This document shows positions 30,850 to 42,700 of a DNA stretch of 45,891 bases, piece by piece. Position numbers and translations under genes: made by a program. Within the stretch, counting starts at the first letter, position 1; each line of letters begins with the position of its first letter. This stretch comes from Branchiostoma floridae. Taxonomy: Eukaryota > Chordata > Leptocardii > Amphioxiformes > Branchiostomatidae. The stretch spans positions 8,578,064 to 8,623,954 of the forward strand of contig NC_049986.1 of NCBI RefSeq assembly GCF_000003815.2, written 5' to 3'. A model generated the notes under the pieces. The model was not told the DNA's origin and did not search any database. It saw only the letters and a program-made list of their open reading frames with translations.

Positions 30850-31377
30850 TTTTGCTATTTTTAGCTTTCTCTAACGTCACGTTAACCTGGAAGATGAAAT
30901 TTTGCACGCCGTTTCAGCGTTTTGTTGACTAAAATGAGTTGTTTTCGTAGCTCACTTCCCTCGGCGAGGTTCAATGGAAAATGATGTGGTGCTGTAGGTT
31001 GAACCACTTAGGTTAAGGGGTAGTAAATTTTGTGACAACACTTTACAACCATTTTGTAAGTACAGTTAATGCTATATAATATAACACTAAAAATAGAAAT
31101 GAGTACTTTATAAAATGTAGAAATAATTCATTATATCTTTAAATGATAATCTTCTTTGTATTGATCAAAAGCATACTTTATCAATGACACCCCTATTTTT
31201 TCTAGAATCTTCTGATCTCGTAAATTCTCGCCATGTCTCGCTAAATAGCATGACGTAACCATCATGGCCGACGATGAATTTCGGAAGTTGCAAATCTTCA
31301 CTTTTGCATGATCAATCAACTTTACCGTAAGTTTACGTCATTTTGGGAAGTAATTTTTATGTCTGACAGGCCAAATC
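30850..31377. promoter_or_regulatory. Shared EDF1/NFKBIL1 upstream region (candidate bidirectional promoter)
   Basis: Start codons diverge with 528 bp between them. No obvious TATA box at a useful place for either gene. Includes GTTAACGT-like words and an AT-rich middle. Transcription starts cannot be set from sequence alone. Confidence 0.45.
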
Positions 31378-31397
31378 ATGGGGAGGTCAAAAGTTGA
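31359..31397 (+). other. Upstream ORF overlapping the NFKBIL1 start
   Basis: ATG at 31359 opens a 12-codon frame, different from the main frame, ending TGA 31395-31397, which is 17 bases past the NFKBIL1 ATG. If transcribed it would compete with the main start. Confidence 0.45.
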
Positions 31398-34300
31398 CAA
31401 ATTTATGGAATACTTGAAAGCGGGAGAAGTTCACAAAGTCAAGTCATATCTCAGGAAATACAGCGGAAAAATTCGTCTGAATTCTTTGCGGGTCGAGAAG
31501 GAAAGAACGCCGCTGCACATCGCTTGTCTTCTCGGTGAGGACGCCTGCATGAGGATTTTACTGAAGAATGGAGCTGACACACAAGTTGTGGACACAGACG
31601 GAAACACTCCCCTGCATCTGGCACTGCTGGATGTCTTGAAAGGCAACGTACATGGTATGGAAACTTCATGTGACCCGGAGTACAGTTGACCTCTACGTTC
31701 TGTCCGAAACATGTAAACCTCCTTGGTTTCTACTAACCTTATTTTTCTCCTCTGTTGAGTGGTGATTCGATTCCAGACAAGGATTTTTTTCAGGGATAAT
31801 CCCAGCCCACTGTCGTAGCTGTCCGACTTGAAGATACTTGTATATGTATATGTGATGTCAACATTGGTAGAATGGATGTAGTTTCACAACACATTGAAAG
31901 CTGAACACAAACTTCCTGATGACTCATGTCCTCAGGCGACCCACTGCATCATCTGATGTAATACAGTAGGTTCATTCAACTTAGCAAGAACTTCATTTCG
32001 CAGTGGAAGGAGGAAATGAGGTTTTCGTAGTTTAAACTTCACAGTACTGTACTACCAAAATATACATATCCACGTCATGGATTTGTGACACAGATCCTGA
32101 AATGTCAAAGCAAAAACTGCAAAAATACAACCACTGCAAACATTTTAAGGTTTACAGTTGTTGGAAGGAGGACCAAAGACAGAGACACAAGACAAACGTC
32201 ACACTTGTAGGACGATCAAATCAAGACTCTTTTTCTTTTGAATCACATTACTGGTCGCGTTCTGACGGTTCTAGAACACCCTTCCCCGAACAGGTATAGA
32301 TCACCCGCTCGAAGAAGGGTCGCAAGAACGCGACAGTTACAATAAACAAATACAATACATTACATTCCTCCCCCCTCAACTTAGCAGGTGTCCTCACCTG
32401 CTAGTTTCCAATACTAAAAATATTTCTGTGGACTCACCACTACGAAGTACGTCAAGGCACAGAACTATTGTACATTGGACATATCAAACATTCCATAGGG
32501 TTGGCCCTCAGGCAGTCGTTCTATGTAGCTACAAATACACGGTTTCCACATCTAGCTAGGCAAGTACACACAGTTCCCACATCTAGCTAGGCAAGTACAC
32601 ACAGTTTCCACATCTAGCTAGGCAAGTACACGCAGTTTCCACATCTAGTATAGTAAGCACTTAGGAATAAGGTCGGCCCGTAGGCAGTCATTCTATCTAC
32701 TAAGGCGAGCATCATACAACCATTGATCTTCCTAGGAGAGACGTCCTGTAGACGTCAGCGCTCCTTAAGAAGCATCACACAGTCAAAATTCAGAATACAG
32801 CACAGCATAGGTTCAACAAGGCATCAACGTTATCCTGCAGGCTTACGGTCAAGGCATAGAGAACGCTATCTTAAAACACAAACAATACATCTGGGCACAC
32901 CCTCAGTGTGGTCAGGATAGTCTTACTAGCAGTAGTCACCCCGCAGGCATCAATAATGTCATTGATTCTGCTAGTACACTTGGTAAGCATCAGTTCAAAT
33001 AGTTTAATATACAAAATTCAATCATCGTGACAATATTTCCTTGACAATCAGCAACCTCGCAGGTTCTGACAAAGGACAAAGTAGTCTTCTTCCTAGGAGT
33101 GTCGTACCGCAGGCTCTAGTTCTCCCTAGGTAAGCACCACAATACTCAATATCACAATAATCTCCAGACAAAATACTTAACACATTGGACAGGACATCGT
33201 GCAGCAGTACGTTTCAAGTTCGTAGGTCTTGCGGCATGACAGTTCAGTGGCCTTCCTGGAGCAAGTAGAGGTCCTTTTACAGTTCGGTCTGGTCACAGCA
33301 GAAGTTTTCGCCGGTGCTCATTCTCAAAAATTCACAGTTGGTGACGAGGGTAGCTGTGGTCGACACGGGTCGAGGAACACGCGGTTGGCGACGGACGGCG
33401 TCAGGGTGGAGTGGAGTCGGGCTCTGTCGACAGCGGCAGCGAGCGGAGACGGCTTGACACATGGTAGACGTTGTTGGGTGATCAGGCGGTTGGCCGATGG
33501 TCTCCGGGCAAACCGGGTGACACGGTAGCGGGCAGAGGGCCTAGGGTGGTGTTTTATCACGGGTCCGGCCGCTCGAGAGCGGCATCCCACCGCTGCCACC
33601 AATGGTGGAAGGAGGACCAAAGACAGAGACACAAGACAAACGTCACACTTGTAGAACGATCAAATCAAGACTCTTTTTATTTTGAATCACATTACTGGTC
33701 GCGTTCTGACGGTTCTAGAACACCCTTCCCCGAACAGGTATAGATCACCCGCTCGAAAAAGGGTCGCAAGAACGCGACAGTTACAATAAACAAATACAAT
33801 ACATTACATTGTAACATTTTAAGTAGAAATATATCTATTGGAAATGCATATCCACAGCAACAAAGATCCCGAGATGTCAGACAGTCCAAGGAAAAACTGT
33901 GAAAACGAAACCACAAAAGATTTCAAGATTTACAGTAGCTTTTTTTGCACTATCATGGTTTTCTGAATGATATAGCACATGTATTCTGTATGAATCTTAT
34001 GATAACTACAGTACTGCAATTGAGAATACTCAAGATTGATATTGGGAATATAGGTACAAATGTATTTCTAATTTAATCTAAAGCCAGTATTCTTACAATT
34101 CTCTGATTGATTGTGTCCAATAATTATAGTATTGGAGATTATACTAGATACAATGTACATGTATATGGGGGTTTGCAAGGTTTGCATGTGTACCATCAAT
34201 GTTCTATACAAAGTTCAGAAAGAGTGTGGCTACGCGATTGCAGTTACTCTATAAAGCTTAAACATGCTGCTTTTGCTTTATGCTAAATTTGAACACCAAT

Positions 34301-37300
34301 TACACTACGAATTACAAGAAAAAACATTTATCCCACAGAATTGACCTTCGTTATCTTTCTCTCCACACCCAGGCTACTACGATATGGTTCTTCCCCTAAT
34401 GAAGGAATGCCCAACAAGTCTTCTACATCAGCAAAACAAGAGAGGAGAAACTCCCCAACAGCTATTGGAGGAGAGCAAAGAACTGATGAGACAGAGGGCA
34501 GCAGAGGAAAAGCAGGTATTAATGTAGTTATACTTATAGTACAATTCTAAACTTTCTTCAAACACAAAGGTATACACGGATCAAATTTTCCACGACTACT
34601 GTCGCCTTCCTCAGGATTAATACTGATATCCAATCACTTCAGAACGTAAACTCTCTTGAGTTACAGACACGTGATCTTATTAACACTTGATCTTGCGGAT
34701 ACCCTGATGTATATGGCCTCCTTTATACCACTAAGACTTACATTACAATGTAGTCCTGTTCAGTGCCCAATACTCTGAAACATTATGGCCCGGTGATTCA
34801 AAGTGGATGCGTTGAGAGACTTCCGATGACAGCAAACTTGGGTGTTTGTATTCAAAGAATATAGTTCTGAGTGAGCGCTGTTGTACATGATAAAATTCTT
34901 TTAGCTCTTCTACACAACCAGGGTTCTTTCGACAGTACTAAAAACACATCATTGACTTCTCTTTGTTATGTGGGCGAAGCCACACATATAGTTTTCTTAC
35001 AAGTATTTCACCGGAAATCAGAAACAAATGGAAGCCTCCATGTACTCCATGTTTCAAGCTTTTTGATTGGCCTAAAGTCGCACTTTCTCGGTTGTACGTC
35101 AGAGGTGAACCTATCAACGCGCAGGACACAATCGGCATCCATTTTGATAATAGCCAATCAAAACTCAGAAAAATGGAAGCTGTTAGCAAATACTCCGCGT
35201 TCCCAGCTTTTTGATTGGCCTAAATTCAGACTGTCTCGGGTGTACGTCAGAGCTGGACCTATCAACGCAGAGAACACAAAATGTCATTCGGCATCCAGTT
35301 TTATAATAGCAGCTGAGACGCGGCAGTAAATCGGCCATGCATTCGACCAAACAGGCGCTCAAGGAAGAAGTTGCCCGCCACGGAATGAACAAGATTGATA
35401 AATTTGCACAGAAAAACATTATCTTCAGAAAATGGGACCTTGGAATCTTGCAAATTAAACAGTGAACGGACGTGTTCAAGCTACGCATTGCATTTGTATA
35501 GATGTACCTGTTAAAATGCCGGCAATAACGTTACGGCAAGCTTGGCCGAATGGCTAAAGCACCAGCTACATTTGCGCTTTTTTCGCTAGGTCAACCCTGG
35601 TTCGATTCCGGGCGGGCACAACTTTCTTTTAGTTGTCCTTTTTTTTTCTTTTTTGATATTTACAACAATTTTATCTTGCAAACAGAGCATCGTTCAGTTT
35701 ACACGCCTTTTTATTTATTTTTTAACTGCCCTCAAAAGACGGCGTTTAAACGGTCGGACGGTCCATGTGGGGAGGGGGGCTCGTCAACACCTCGGACCAT
35801 ACCGGCAGCCAAATACTGTATCGTCGATGTCTGTCGCCTGCGGCGTTAAGTCAAATTTGGAATGGAGGCTACGGTACGGTACCGGACCTGAACCTGATCA
35901 TGAATTTCAGCTTTATAATTGCTACACAGCACAACCCGTGACGTCAGGTAAAGGCCGAGAATAGGGGTGAACCGAGATACGGGGCACCTAATGGCAATTA
36001 TTATTGTGTGTAAGATAGTTTGACTTAAACTTCAAAAAAGGCCACGGGAAAGACTTGCTGCATTTTCGCGAAAATGTTGTCATTCTAGTTGTTTCTTTTC
36101 TTGCGATTTTTCCTTTCTTTTCCCTTCGCCCACATCCTGCATTTTTTTTCAAAAATGTTGCCTTTCTAGTTTAAAGTGTATTTGTAAATCAAGTCGAGCA
36201 TTTTAGACTACAATTTACATGCATGTGACTACACAATACTTCTCTTGTTGTTGCCCAAAGTCACTTAGTGCATTAATCCTAAAGAACTTTATTTTAACAG
36301 AATAGTTTATTTCTTATGTTGACTGTTTTTGTCTGCAGGAGAAGTTGAGAAAAGAAGAAACAAAAAGCAGAGTAGAAGAGGACAGACAGTGGAGGGAAAA
36401 ACTGTGTGGAGAGTTTCAAGACGAATATCAAGCTAACTGGGGAATATTTGAAGGTACTATATCTGTGTTAGACATACATTTGTGTAATATGCTAGATGAA
36501 ATGTCTTTAGGCCTAGGAAACAAAATATTGTGTTTCTTGTTTCCCGACCTGCCCCAGAAAAACCCACCAACCCTAGCCTTTTTTTGTGGGCAGTGGAGTT
36601 ACATAGTTTCCAGTTAGAATTTTTATTCAGCCTGCTTCCTATTCAAATAAAAAAGACTGTTGTCCCATCTCACTCACTCACTATCCATGGTTAGATTATA
36701 CTGCTGCTGGGTTCCCTGACGCAGGGGTAGGCAGCAGTCGGCCAGTCTTCACACTCCGCTAATGAAGTATTAATGCATCCACAGATTTGTAATCATTATG
36801 CACATTTTGACATTAAAAATATAATTTTCCTTATGCACTTCAGCAAAAAAAAAGATAATCTATTATTATATTGATCTACATTTTTTTCAGGACTGAAACA
36901 TTTTTTTCCTAGGCCTTGTAATATATGTGAGTCATTGACTCATTGTACTTGTAACTATGCATGCTTTTTTCAAATTTTACCATCCTTACAGTATCTGTGA
37001 AATCAAAGACCCTTGAACCTTTTGAGATGCAGTACATCTTGACATGTTTGCAGTGGTTGTATTTTGTGGTTTTCATTCCTATACTACTGTACTTGTTTAA
37101 CAGAATTGTTTCCACCCTGAACTTGAACACCGTGAAAACCTACTTTCCTACTAACCTACTACAAAGTAAAATCCTCACAAAACAAGTGAATTTACGGTAC
37201 ATTTTTTCTTTAGATGCAGAAGAAAGAGAAGCAGACACGTACGACACATGGGCAGACAGGATGTCTGAGCAGTTCCACAGGAAGCACCGCAAGAGGAGAG

Positions 37301-37764
37301 CCCATCAAGAAACTCCATCTGCAGAAGAAAAGAAGAGACAGAAACAACAAGAACAAGAAGAGTTCCAAAAGAAGCTCGAAAAAGAACACCAAGAGTACTT
37401 AAACCGAGCAAGCAGGCGTGACAAAGAGACACTACTTGCCAAAAAGCAACAGTACGAAAAGAAATGTACCGAAGTTTTTCAACAGGATGCGTCCCAAACA
37501 CTTAGTTACAATGACATACCATGGCCAAATAACAAGGGCAACATCAAGAACATGGTGAAAGTTTTGTTCTGTGATATTGACAAGTCTGATAAGGAGAATT
37601 TTAAGAAGTATCTTAAGTCTCAGCAAGTCTTGTGGCATCCCGACAGGTTTCTACAAAAGTGTGGAGCAAGACTGAAAGAGGAGGACAAGGATAAGATCTT
37701 AGAGAAAGTGACAGAGTTGTCTCAAGAACTGAACAGACTCGCAGCTGGTGATGATGATAAGTGA
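31378..37764 (+). CDS. NFKBIL1: NFKBIL1 (IkappaB-like): ankyrin-repeat nuclear protein
   Basis: Four exons: 31378-31654, 34373-34515, 36339-36453 and 37214-37764. All are GT-AG and in phase, 361 residues (human 381, from memory). Two ankyrin repeats cover about residues 42-110 (RTPLHIACLLGEDACMRILL, then TDGNTPLHLALLD). A charged, predicted coiled-coil region follows (EEDRQWREKL, KKRQKQQEQEEFQKKLEKE). The conserved C-terminal block contains NDIPWP and WHPDRFLQK (319-327), a J-domain-like helix seen in all NFKBIL1 orthologues. The human gene is in MHC class III and its product has been linked to NF-kB and splicing control. Intron 1 carries an LTR element. It is divergent from EDF1 and upstream of SARDH in the same orientation. 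Confidence 0.95.
31655..32157. other. NFKBIL1 intron 1, 5' part
   Basis: The stretch 32055-32157 (ATACATATCCAC ... TTTACAG) is a diverged copy of 33843-33945 on the other side of the LTR element, so the retroelement landed near or in an older dispersed repeat. Confidence 0.45.
32162..32364. repeat. 5' LTR
   Basis: 203 bp; 33606-33808 is its partner. Contains AATAAACAAA close to the right end, an A-rich signal. Confidence 0.85.
32545..32650. repeat. Tandem repeat inside the LTR element, period about 31 bp
   Basis: About three and a half copies of TTTCCACATCTAGCTAGGCA plus AGTACAC-CAG. Confidence 0.8.
33606..33808. repeat. 3' LTR
   Basis: 203 bp, a few substitutions from the 5' copy (for example GTAGAACGATC against GTAGGACGATC), so insertion is fairly recent. 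Confidence 0.85.
33813..34372. other. NFKBIL1 intron 1, 3' part; nothing recognised
   Basis: Includes the second copy (33843-33945) of the older flanking repeat; otherwise AT-rich. Confidence 0.4.
35039..35315. repeat. Diverged tandem duplication in NFKBIL1 intron 2, period about 150 bp
   Basis: Copies 35039-35165 and 35189-35315 share AGCTTTTTGATTGGCCTAAA, GTGTACGTCAGAG-like, CCTATCAACGC and CGGCATCCA-TTT words. The CCAAT box (inverted, ATTGG) is kept in both. Confidence 0.75.
35337..35465 (+). other. Possible 42-codon small ORF (unrecognised)
   Basis: ATG 35337 to TGA 35463-35465 reads MHSTKQALKEEVARHGMNKI and on as DKFAQKNIIFRKWDLG with a coding-like composition. It lies in NFKBIL1 intron 2 between the tandem duplication and the tRNA-like segment. 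No homologue recognised; chance is a fair alternative. Confidence 0.2.
35538..35620 (+). other. tRNA-like segment (pol III promoter boxes, degenerate acceptor stem)
   Basis: TTGGCCGAATGGCTAAAGC fits an A box/D arm of a Leu/Ser-type tRNA and GGTTCGATTCC fits the B box/T arm, with the T stem pairing (CCTGG/CCGGG). The 3' acceptor strand CGGGCAC has no complement at the 5' end, where CAAGCTT stands. So it is a tRNA pseudogene or SINE head rather than a functional tRNA. Confidence 0.4.
35640..36338. other. NFKBIL1 intron 2, 3' part; nothing recognised
   Basis: T-rich runs and unremarkable AT-rich sequence. Confidence 0.4.
36454..37213. other. NFKBIL1 intron 3; nothing recognised
   Basis: The reading frame of exon 4 stays open upstream to 36961, but the acceptor at 37213 and homology starting at DAEEREA define the exon. 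Confidence 0.5.
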
Positions 37765-38016
37765 TGGATACATTGTACAAAAGGATGTTACTGTTAGAAT
37801 GTCTCATTTTAAACACTGTTCTTTTACACAAAATCACTTACTTTATGTATTTATTTCTAAAAGATTCATTGAAGATTCTTTGAAAACTGCACATTTTCAT
37901 AGTACAGTTTAGATAAGCCATTTTAGCACAACCTGTACATGTATTATTATTTTTTTCCCCTACTTAATTTTTTTTTCAATTAAAAAAAAATGGACAGGCG
38001 AATCCGAAAAGCAACG

Positions 38017-38022
38017 AATAAA
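38017..38022 (+). promoter_or_regulatory. Candidate NFKBIL1 polyadenylation signal AATAAA
   Basis: The first AATAAA after the stop, about 250 bases downstream; a second occurs at 38161-38166. Either could be used. Confidence 0.45.
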
Positions 38023-39774
38023 ATTGGTGTGTCCTAAAGGTAGTCCACTGTCATGTTTACATTCAAAGTTGGTATATAAGTGCATGCAAGGACCTAGAGT
38101 AAAAGTCACACCATTCAGAACTACCAGTATTTTTATATCTAGTGTTCTATTTTTCAGTGCAATAAAACACAAGTTTATACTCAGTGTTACCAGTTTTACT
38201 CACTTCACAACTTTTGTGTGAACTCTTTGGTTTGCCCAGGATGTCCTTATTTATTAAGCCACCCAGATGTAGTGTTATGTTGTCCGTAGTCTTCAAGCTT
38301 GTCACTATAAAGTATAAGCAGTGCCTAGTGCCAGAAAATTTGCTCAAAGTGCAAGGAAAAGATCATTGGTTGGGCCAAAGTGAAATGACATCCATCAAAG
38401 TCGAAAAAGTGTAGTGTAGAGAATAGTAGAATGAAAGAATAAAAATATAGAAATTATTGTTTGATATACTGTTATTCAACCCTCCAGACCACTTTGATAG
38501 ATTTCATGATGATGATGGCCTAACTTTTTCTTTTGATGCACACCGAATTCAGTTTTGACATGTCCAGAAAATGCAATTACTCACTCACTCAAGGCCTTTA
38601 CCAGTAATACACAGCATTTGCCTGTCCTTGTTCCTTGCAGTGGTGGTTTGGCCCCAGGCTAAGGGGCAATTGTTTACTTCAGTGAGGTAGGTCAAGCATT
38701 TGACAGCAATCATTTAACCCAACGTTAAACCTTTAGAAACCTCACCTTATCTTAACGTTAATCTAAGGTCTAATAGGAGTATTATCACGGAGGTAAAAAT
38801 CTTATTTTGACCTCCTTGGCATTATCATTATTAATAGCCTGGATATCAGACCCCACCCTGATATCAAAAATATCTATCGTTTGTCTGGTATCCAGGCTAC
38901 ATTATAACCAGTCACAGAGTTAGGCTAGTGTGGCCTTGATAAACCAATGAGGCATTTTAGAAGGGTACATCTAAAATGTGGGGGTGTCTTCTAGACTCAC
39001 TTGGTTGAAGATGATAGCATATTATTTCTGTATAATAAAGCTTTATATTTCATCTGTGTTAGATATAAATTTGTTAATTTTCTATGATATTGGTGTGGTA
39101 TTGCAGTAAAAAACGTATTCTCCGCATTGTTTTATGTGGACAAAAATATTTGACCCACACTTTTTGAAATGGACTCGTCCCGTAATCACCTTTGACCTCC
39201 AGTCGGACGTAAACAAACCCCCAGCCCGCGAAAACCGGTCCAAACTGGTACCGCAGAAAAGCAGTTACGGGACAAAAACTCCGGGAGTCAGCTATTTTTA
39301 GAGGTAGGAATATCTTCCCATTATATACCCCAAAGTTATGCTCAAATTTACGACGCAAGCGGTTAATGTAGAACAACGAATGACCGTTAGAATAATAATT
39401 TGGTTGTGACCATACGACCAGGAGCGGACACGGCCCAAAATAATCAACGTTAACTAAATTTATATCGTAGTCCTTTGACCAGTTGTTTTTCTTGTTCATG
39501 ACATGTTTTGAGGCGCTTGTGCAGTACAAACCGAAGAGATTGAATGATAAAAATGTAATTAGGCCTAAATACTTTCTGTTTTATAGACTTTGAAACTGAA
39601 TATGCTGCATGTTTTAAACAGAGACTCAGAAATTCACAGCTGTGCTTGATCATGATGAACCCTAGTAAAAGGGTTTGTGGAAAAGGTGGGCTAGGCTAGT
39701 GGGGTGGGCAACCTTTCTGCGCCCCAAGGCCTATATATTTATTTGCCTTTCTTTAATATAGATAATTATCCATC
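38023..39774. other. Intergenic between NFKBIL1 and SARDH
   Basis: Contains the small palindromic element at 38835-38900 and the SARDH upstream region. A minus-strand frame at 39074-39529 has no recognisable relatives. An acceptor-like site (ctttctttaatatag, ending 39760) suggests an untranslated exon of SARDH further upstream. Confidence 0.4.
38835..38900. repeat. Small palindromic element
   Basis: TAGCCTGGATATCAGAC and GTCTGGTATCCAGGCTA pair with one mismatch and one indel around about 30 bp. The interior has two more GATATC words. Looks like a minimal MITE. Confidence 0.7.
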
Positions 39775-42700
39775 ATGCCACTCTGGCAACTTGCAAGAGT
39801 GCAGCACAGACTTGCACAACAGCTTGGCAGATGCACAACCCGTTTGTGCAGCCAATCTGCGTCTGCTGGCGTACCGTACGAGACAACGCTGAAGTCTGAT
39901 GACGCGGGCCCGTCATCGGTGCCCTCGGAGGCTGACGTTGTGGTGATTGGTGGCGGGAGTGTGGGCTGTAACACGCTGTACCACCTGACCAAGCTGGGGG
40001 TCAGCAATGCTGTACTACTGGAGAAGGCACAGCTGACAGCTGGGACAACATGGCACACTGCAGGTACTGGAAATGTTGAAATTTTTGTGATGGATTTATG
40101 TTTATGGTTTGGGCAGAAATCTCTTCACTGCAAAATTGTAACCACCACAAAAATTTTTGTTCAGTCTTCCCCCCCCTCCTACCCCTAGCCTTGTTTCAAG
40201 GTCGCAGCCCACAGTATTTCTCCGCGACCCCCGTGGTCTATTACGTAGGGGTAAAAAAGTAGTGCGGCCGAAATCTGGAAGCGCCTGTAAACACCGTAAC
40301 GTGAAAGACAGCGGGGGATGAGCTTTGCTATATGGTAGTATAAGGAGTCGACTTTCAGGTGGTATGTGTAAGATTTGTATGTTTGTCCATTTGGTGTATA
40401 AATGTGCGTGACCTTTACAGCTGCCTGCCCCTGTGAGTCGGCTGCAGTTCCGCATGGCCCCGCATGACCCCATTTAAAAGAGGTCTTTACAAAAATTCAA
40501 AACGACAACTTTTTCTGTTTTTCAATTATTTTGGTAGGTTATACCCTCGACTTCAACATATTAATTTGTCGTGCTTGAAAACTGCACCCTTCTATGATTT
40601 TATCAGCGTCGATGTCAGTCACCTTGTGGTCCTTAACTATAGAAATCCCCATAGGCCAAAAACTGTGTTCTGCTACCTCAACTGTGAACATAAAACACCA
40701 CGGGCACTCCATTGACTACTGTGAAATAAAATCCCCGATAACTTTTTGGTAATTACAGTATTGTGCAGCTGCTACTTCACTCATATTCACTAACTGTCAA
40801 GTTTATTATATTCTGTAGTAGATACTACCTGAAACATCTGACTGTTTCCAAAATCATATCCTTTTGCTTGTGTAACTATACTATCACATATATATCATTA
40901 CCTGGATGTCTAACCGTGGCTCAGCGGCAGCATGTTTGGCTCAGGACCAAGAGTGTTTCCTCACTTTATTCAGGTGAAAATGAGTACCTAGCTTCGGCTT
41001 GGGCCGTCCCTCGGATAGGACGTTAAATGGAGGTCCCGTGTATGGGGAGAGTCACAATTTTTTCCCAAGTACGTTAAAGAACCCACCACACGTGCGATGG
41101 TGCACATCCTTCTGTTGGGACTTGGTGATTCACTTCAACTCATGATCACCCAGATTGCCTGGCGAACCTCCGTCTTGTATCAGCCACATGGTGATTATAA
41201 CATTCACCCGCACACGAGACCTGGCGCATCCCCGTCTTGTAATTAGCCAGCGAATGGGTATATCACTCCGTAAGGAGCGGTATAACCCCATTATGTGTAA
41301 GCACATTGGCCGATGATGATGATGATGATGAACCTTGATTTATTATTAGACAAAACATGTTGTCTTGTTTGTTGTGTACTGCAGGACTGGTGTGGAGGTT
41401 ACGTCCCAATGATGTAGAAGTGGAGTTACTGAGCCACACACGTGACCTGTGTCAGGATGTGCTGGGGAAGGAGACAGGGTTAGATACCGGCTGGATCAAC
41501 AACGGGGGCATCTTCATCGCATCTAACAAGGAGAGACTAGACGAGTACCAGAGAATGATGACTGTAAGGGCTGTTTCAGTTTCTTAAGAAACTATGGCCA
41601 GGGTGAAAAAAAAGAATTAAAAAAAAAAAATTTCAAAAACGTCTGGGGTAAACAAGGCTTGAAATACCACCTGCATATGCAGGTTAGTGCAGGTAAAATT
41701 TGAGCTGTGCTGCAGGTATTTCTAGTGTCTACCTGCACCTAACCTGCACTGGTCTATGTACTGGATTGTATACAAATGTCATATGATGTACGCGTAGGTG
41801 TATGTAGAGTGATATTAGCTGCATTGCGTTACCACCTATAAGGTATAAAAGAAAAAAATAGCAATGGTTCCTGAGCAATTTTAGTATAATCCATACTGCA
41901 TAAATTCAGAGTGGTGCAGGTAAAATTTGTTTGGTGCAGGTAATTTTCAGTGTTTAACCTGCACCATTGTAGGTATGCAGAAGAAAGTATTTCAAGCCCT
42001 GGGTAAAGATAAGGCCATCTTTATTTAATTTTATGAATGGCATCATTTTTCATCAATGTTTGATCATTGAAACCAAAATGTAAAGCTGCAAAACTGCACA
42101 AATCAGCTGCAAATTGATTAAAAAATGTATGTCGTTGGTTGAAAAAAAAATATGGAAAAACGTAATGTCAATGTGTCATAGAATGCCAACGTCAATTCCA
42201 AGGTCATTTAAGAGGAAGATGTGAAAGAACGAACATGAAAAGTCAATTGTTTCATATTCTATACTCTTGTGTGTTTAGTCATTTGTTCTTTTTAACTTCA
42301 TGACCAGTCAGATTTCATAATGAATGCAACCACTTTCAATGTCATCAAATTGCTTGCATGCATCCTGTCTTGCTTACATTTGGTCATAAATTTTTACAAT
42401 TATACCGACAGCTTGGGCGCAACTATGGCGTGGAATCCTACGTGTTGTCGCCAGAGGAAACCCAGAAGATTTACCCGCTGATGAACGTGTCGGACATGTA
42501 CGGAGCGCTCTACAGTCCGGGGGACGGAACCATCGACCCTGCAGGCTTCTGTACAACACTGACCCGTGCCGCCAAAAAGGGAGGGGCCAAGGTAGGTCAG
42601 AGAATGGGACTGCAATGTAGCATCTGTGTGACTGATTGACACAGAAGCTACATGGCATTTCTATTTCTTTTTTCGAAATCTTTCAGTTATCCATGCACTG

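Larger units (their letters stand above)
32162..33808. mobile_element. Short LTR retrotransposon without gag-pol (TRIM/LARD-like)
   Basis: Two near-identical 203-bp LTRs, 32162-32364 and 33606-33808, begin TGGAAGGAGGACC and end ATACATTACA (TG...CA), differing at a few bases. TTGT flanks the pair (32158-32161, 33809-33812), a 4-bp target duplication. The 1.24-kb interior contains no gag, protease or polymerase. It has a CCACATCTAGCTAGGCAAGT tandem repeat (about 32548-32645) and a GC-rich stretch at 33340-33600. Transposition would need proteins supplied by another element. No primer-binding site could be matched with confidence. Confidence 0.85.

Noticed and set aside
35538-35620. Functional tRNA gene
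   Set aside because: The two acceptor strands do not pair, so it is called only tRNA-like.
36961-37213. Upstream extension of NFKBIL1 exon 4
   Set aside because: Homology and the tttctttag acceptor at 37213 start the exon at DAEEREA; the extension is open by chance.
39074-39529. 151-codon minus-strand frame upstream of SARDH
   Set aside because: No recognisable domain, and it lies in the SARDH upstream region; no exon signals on that strand.
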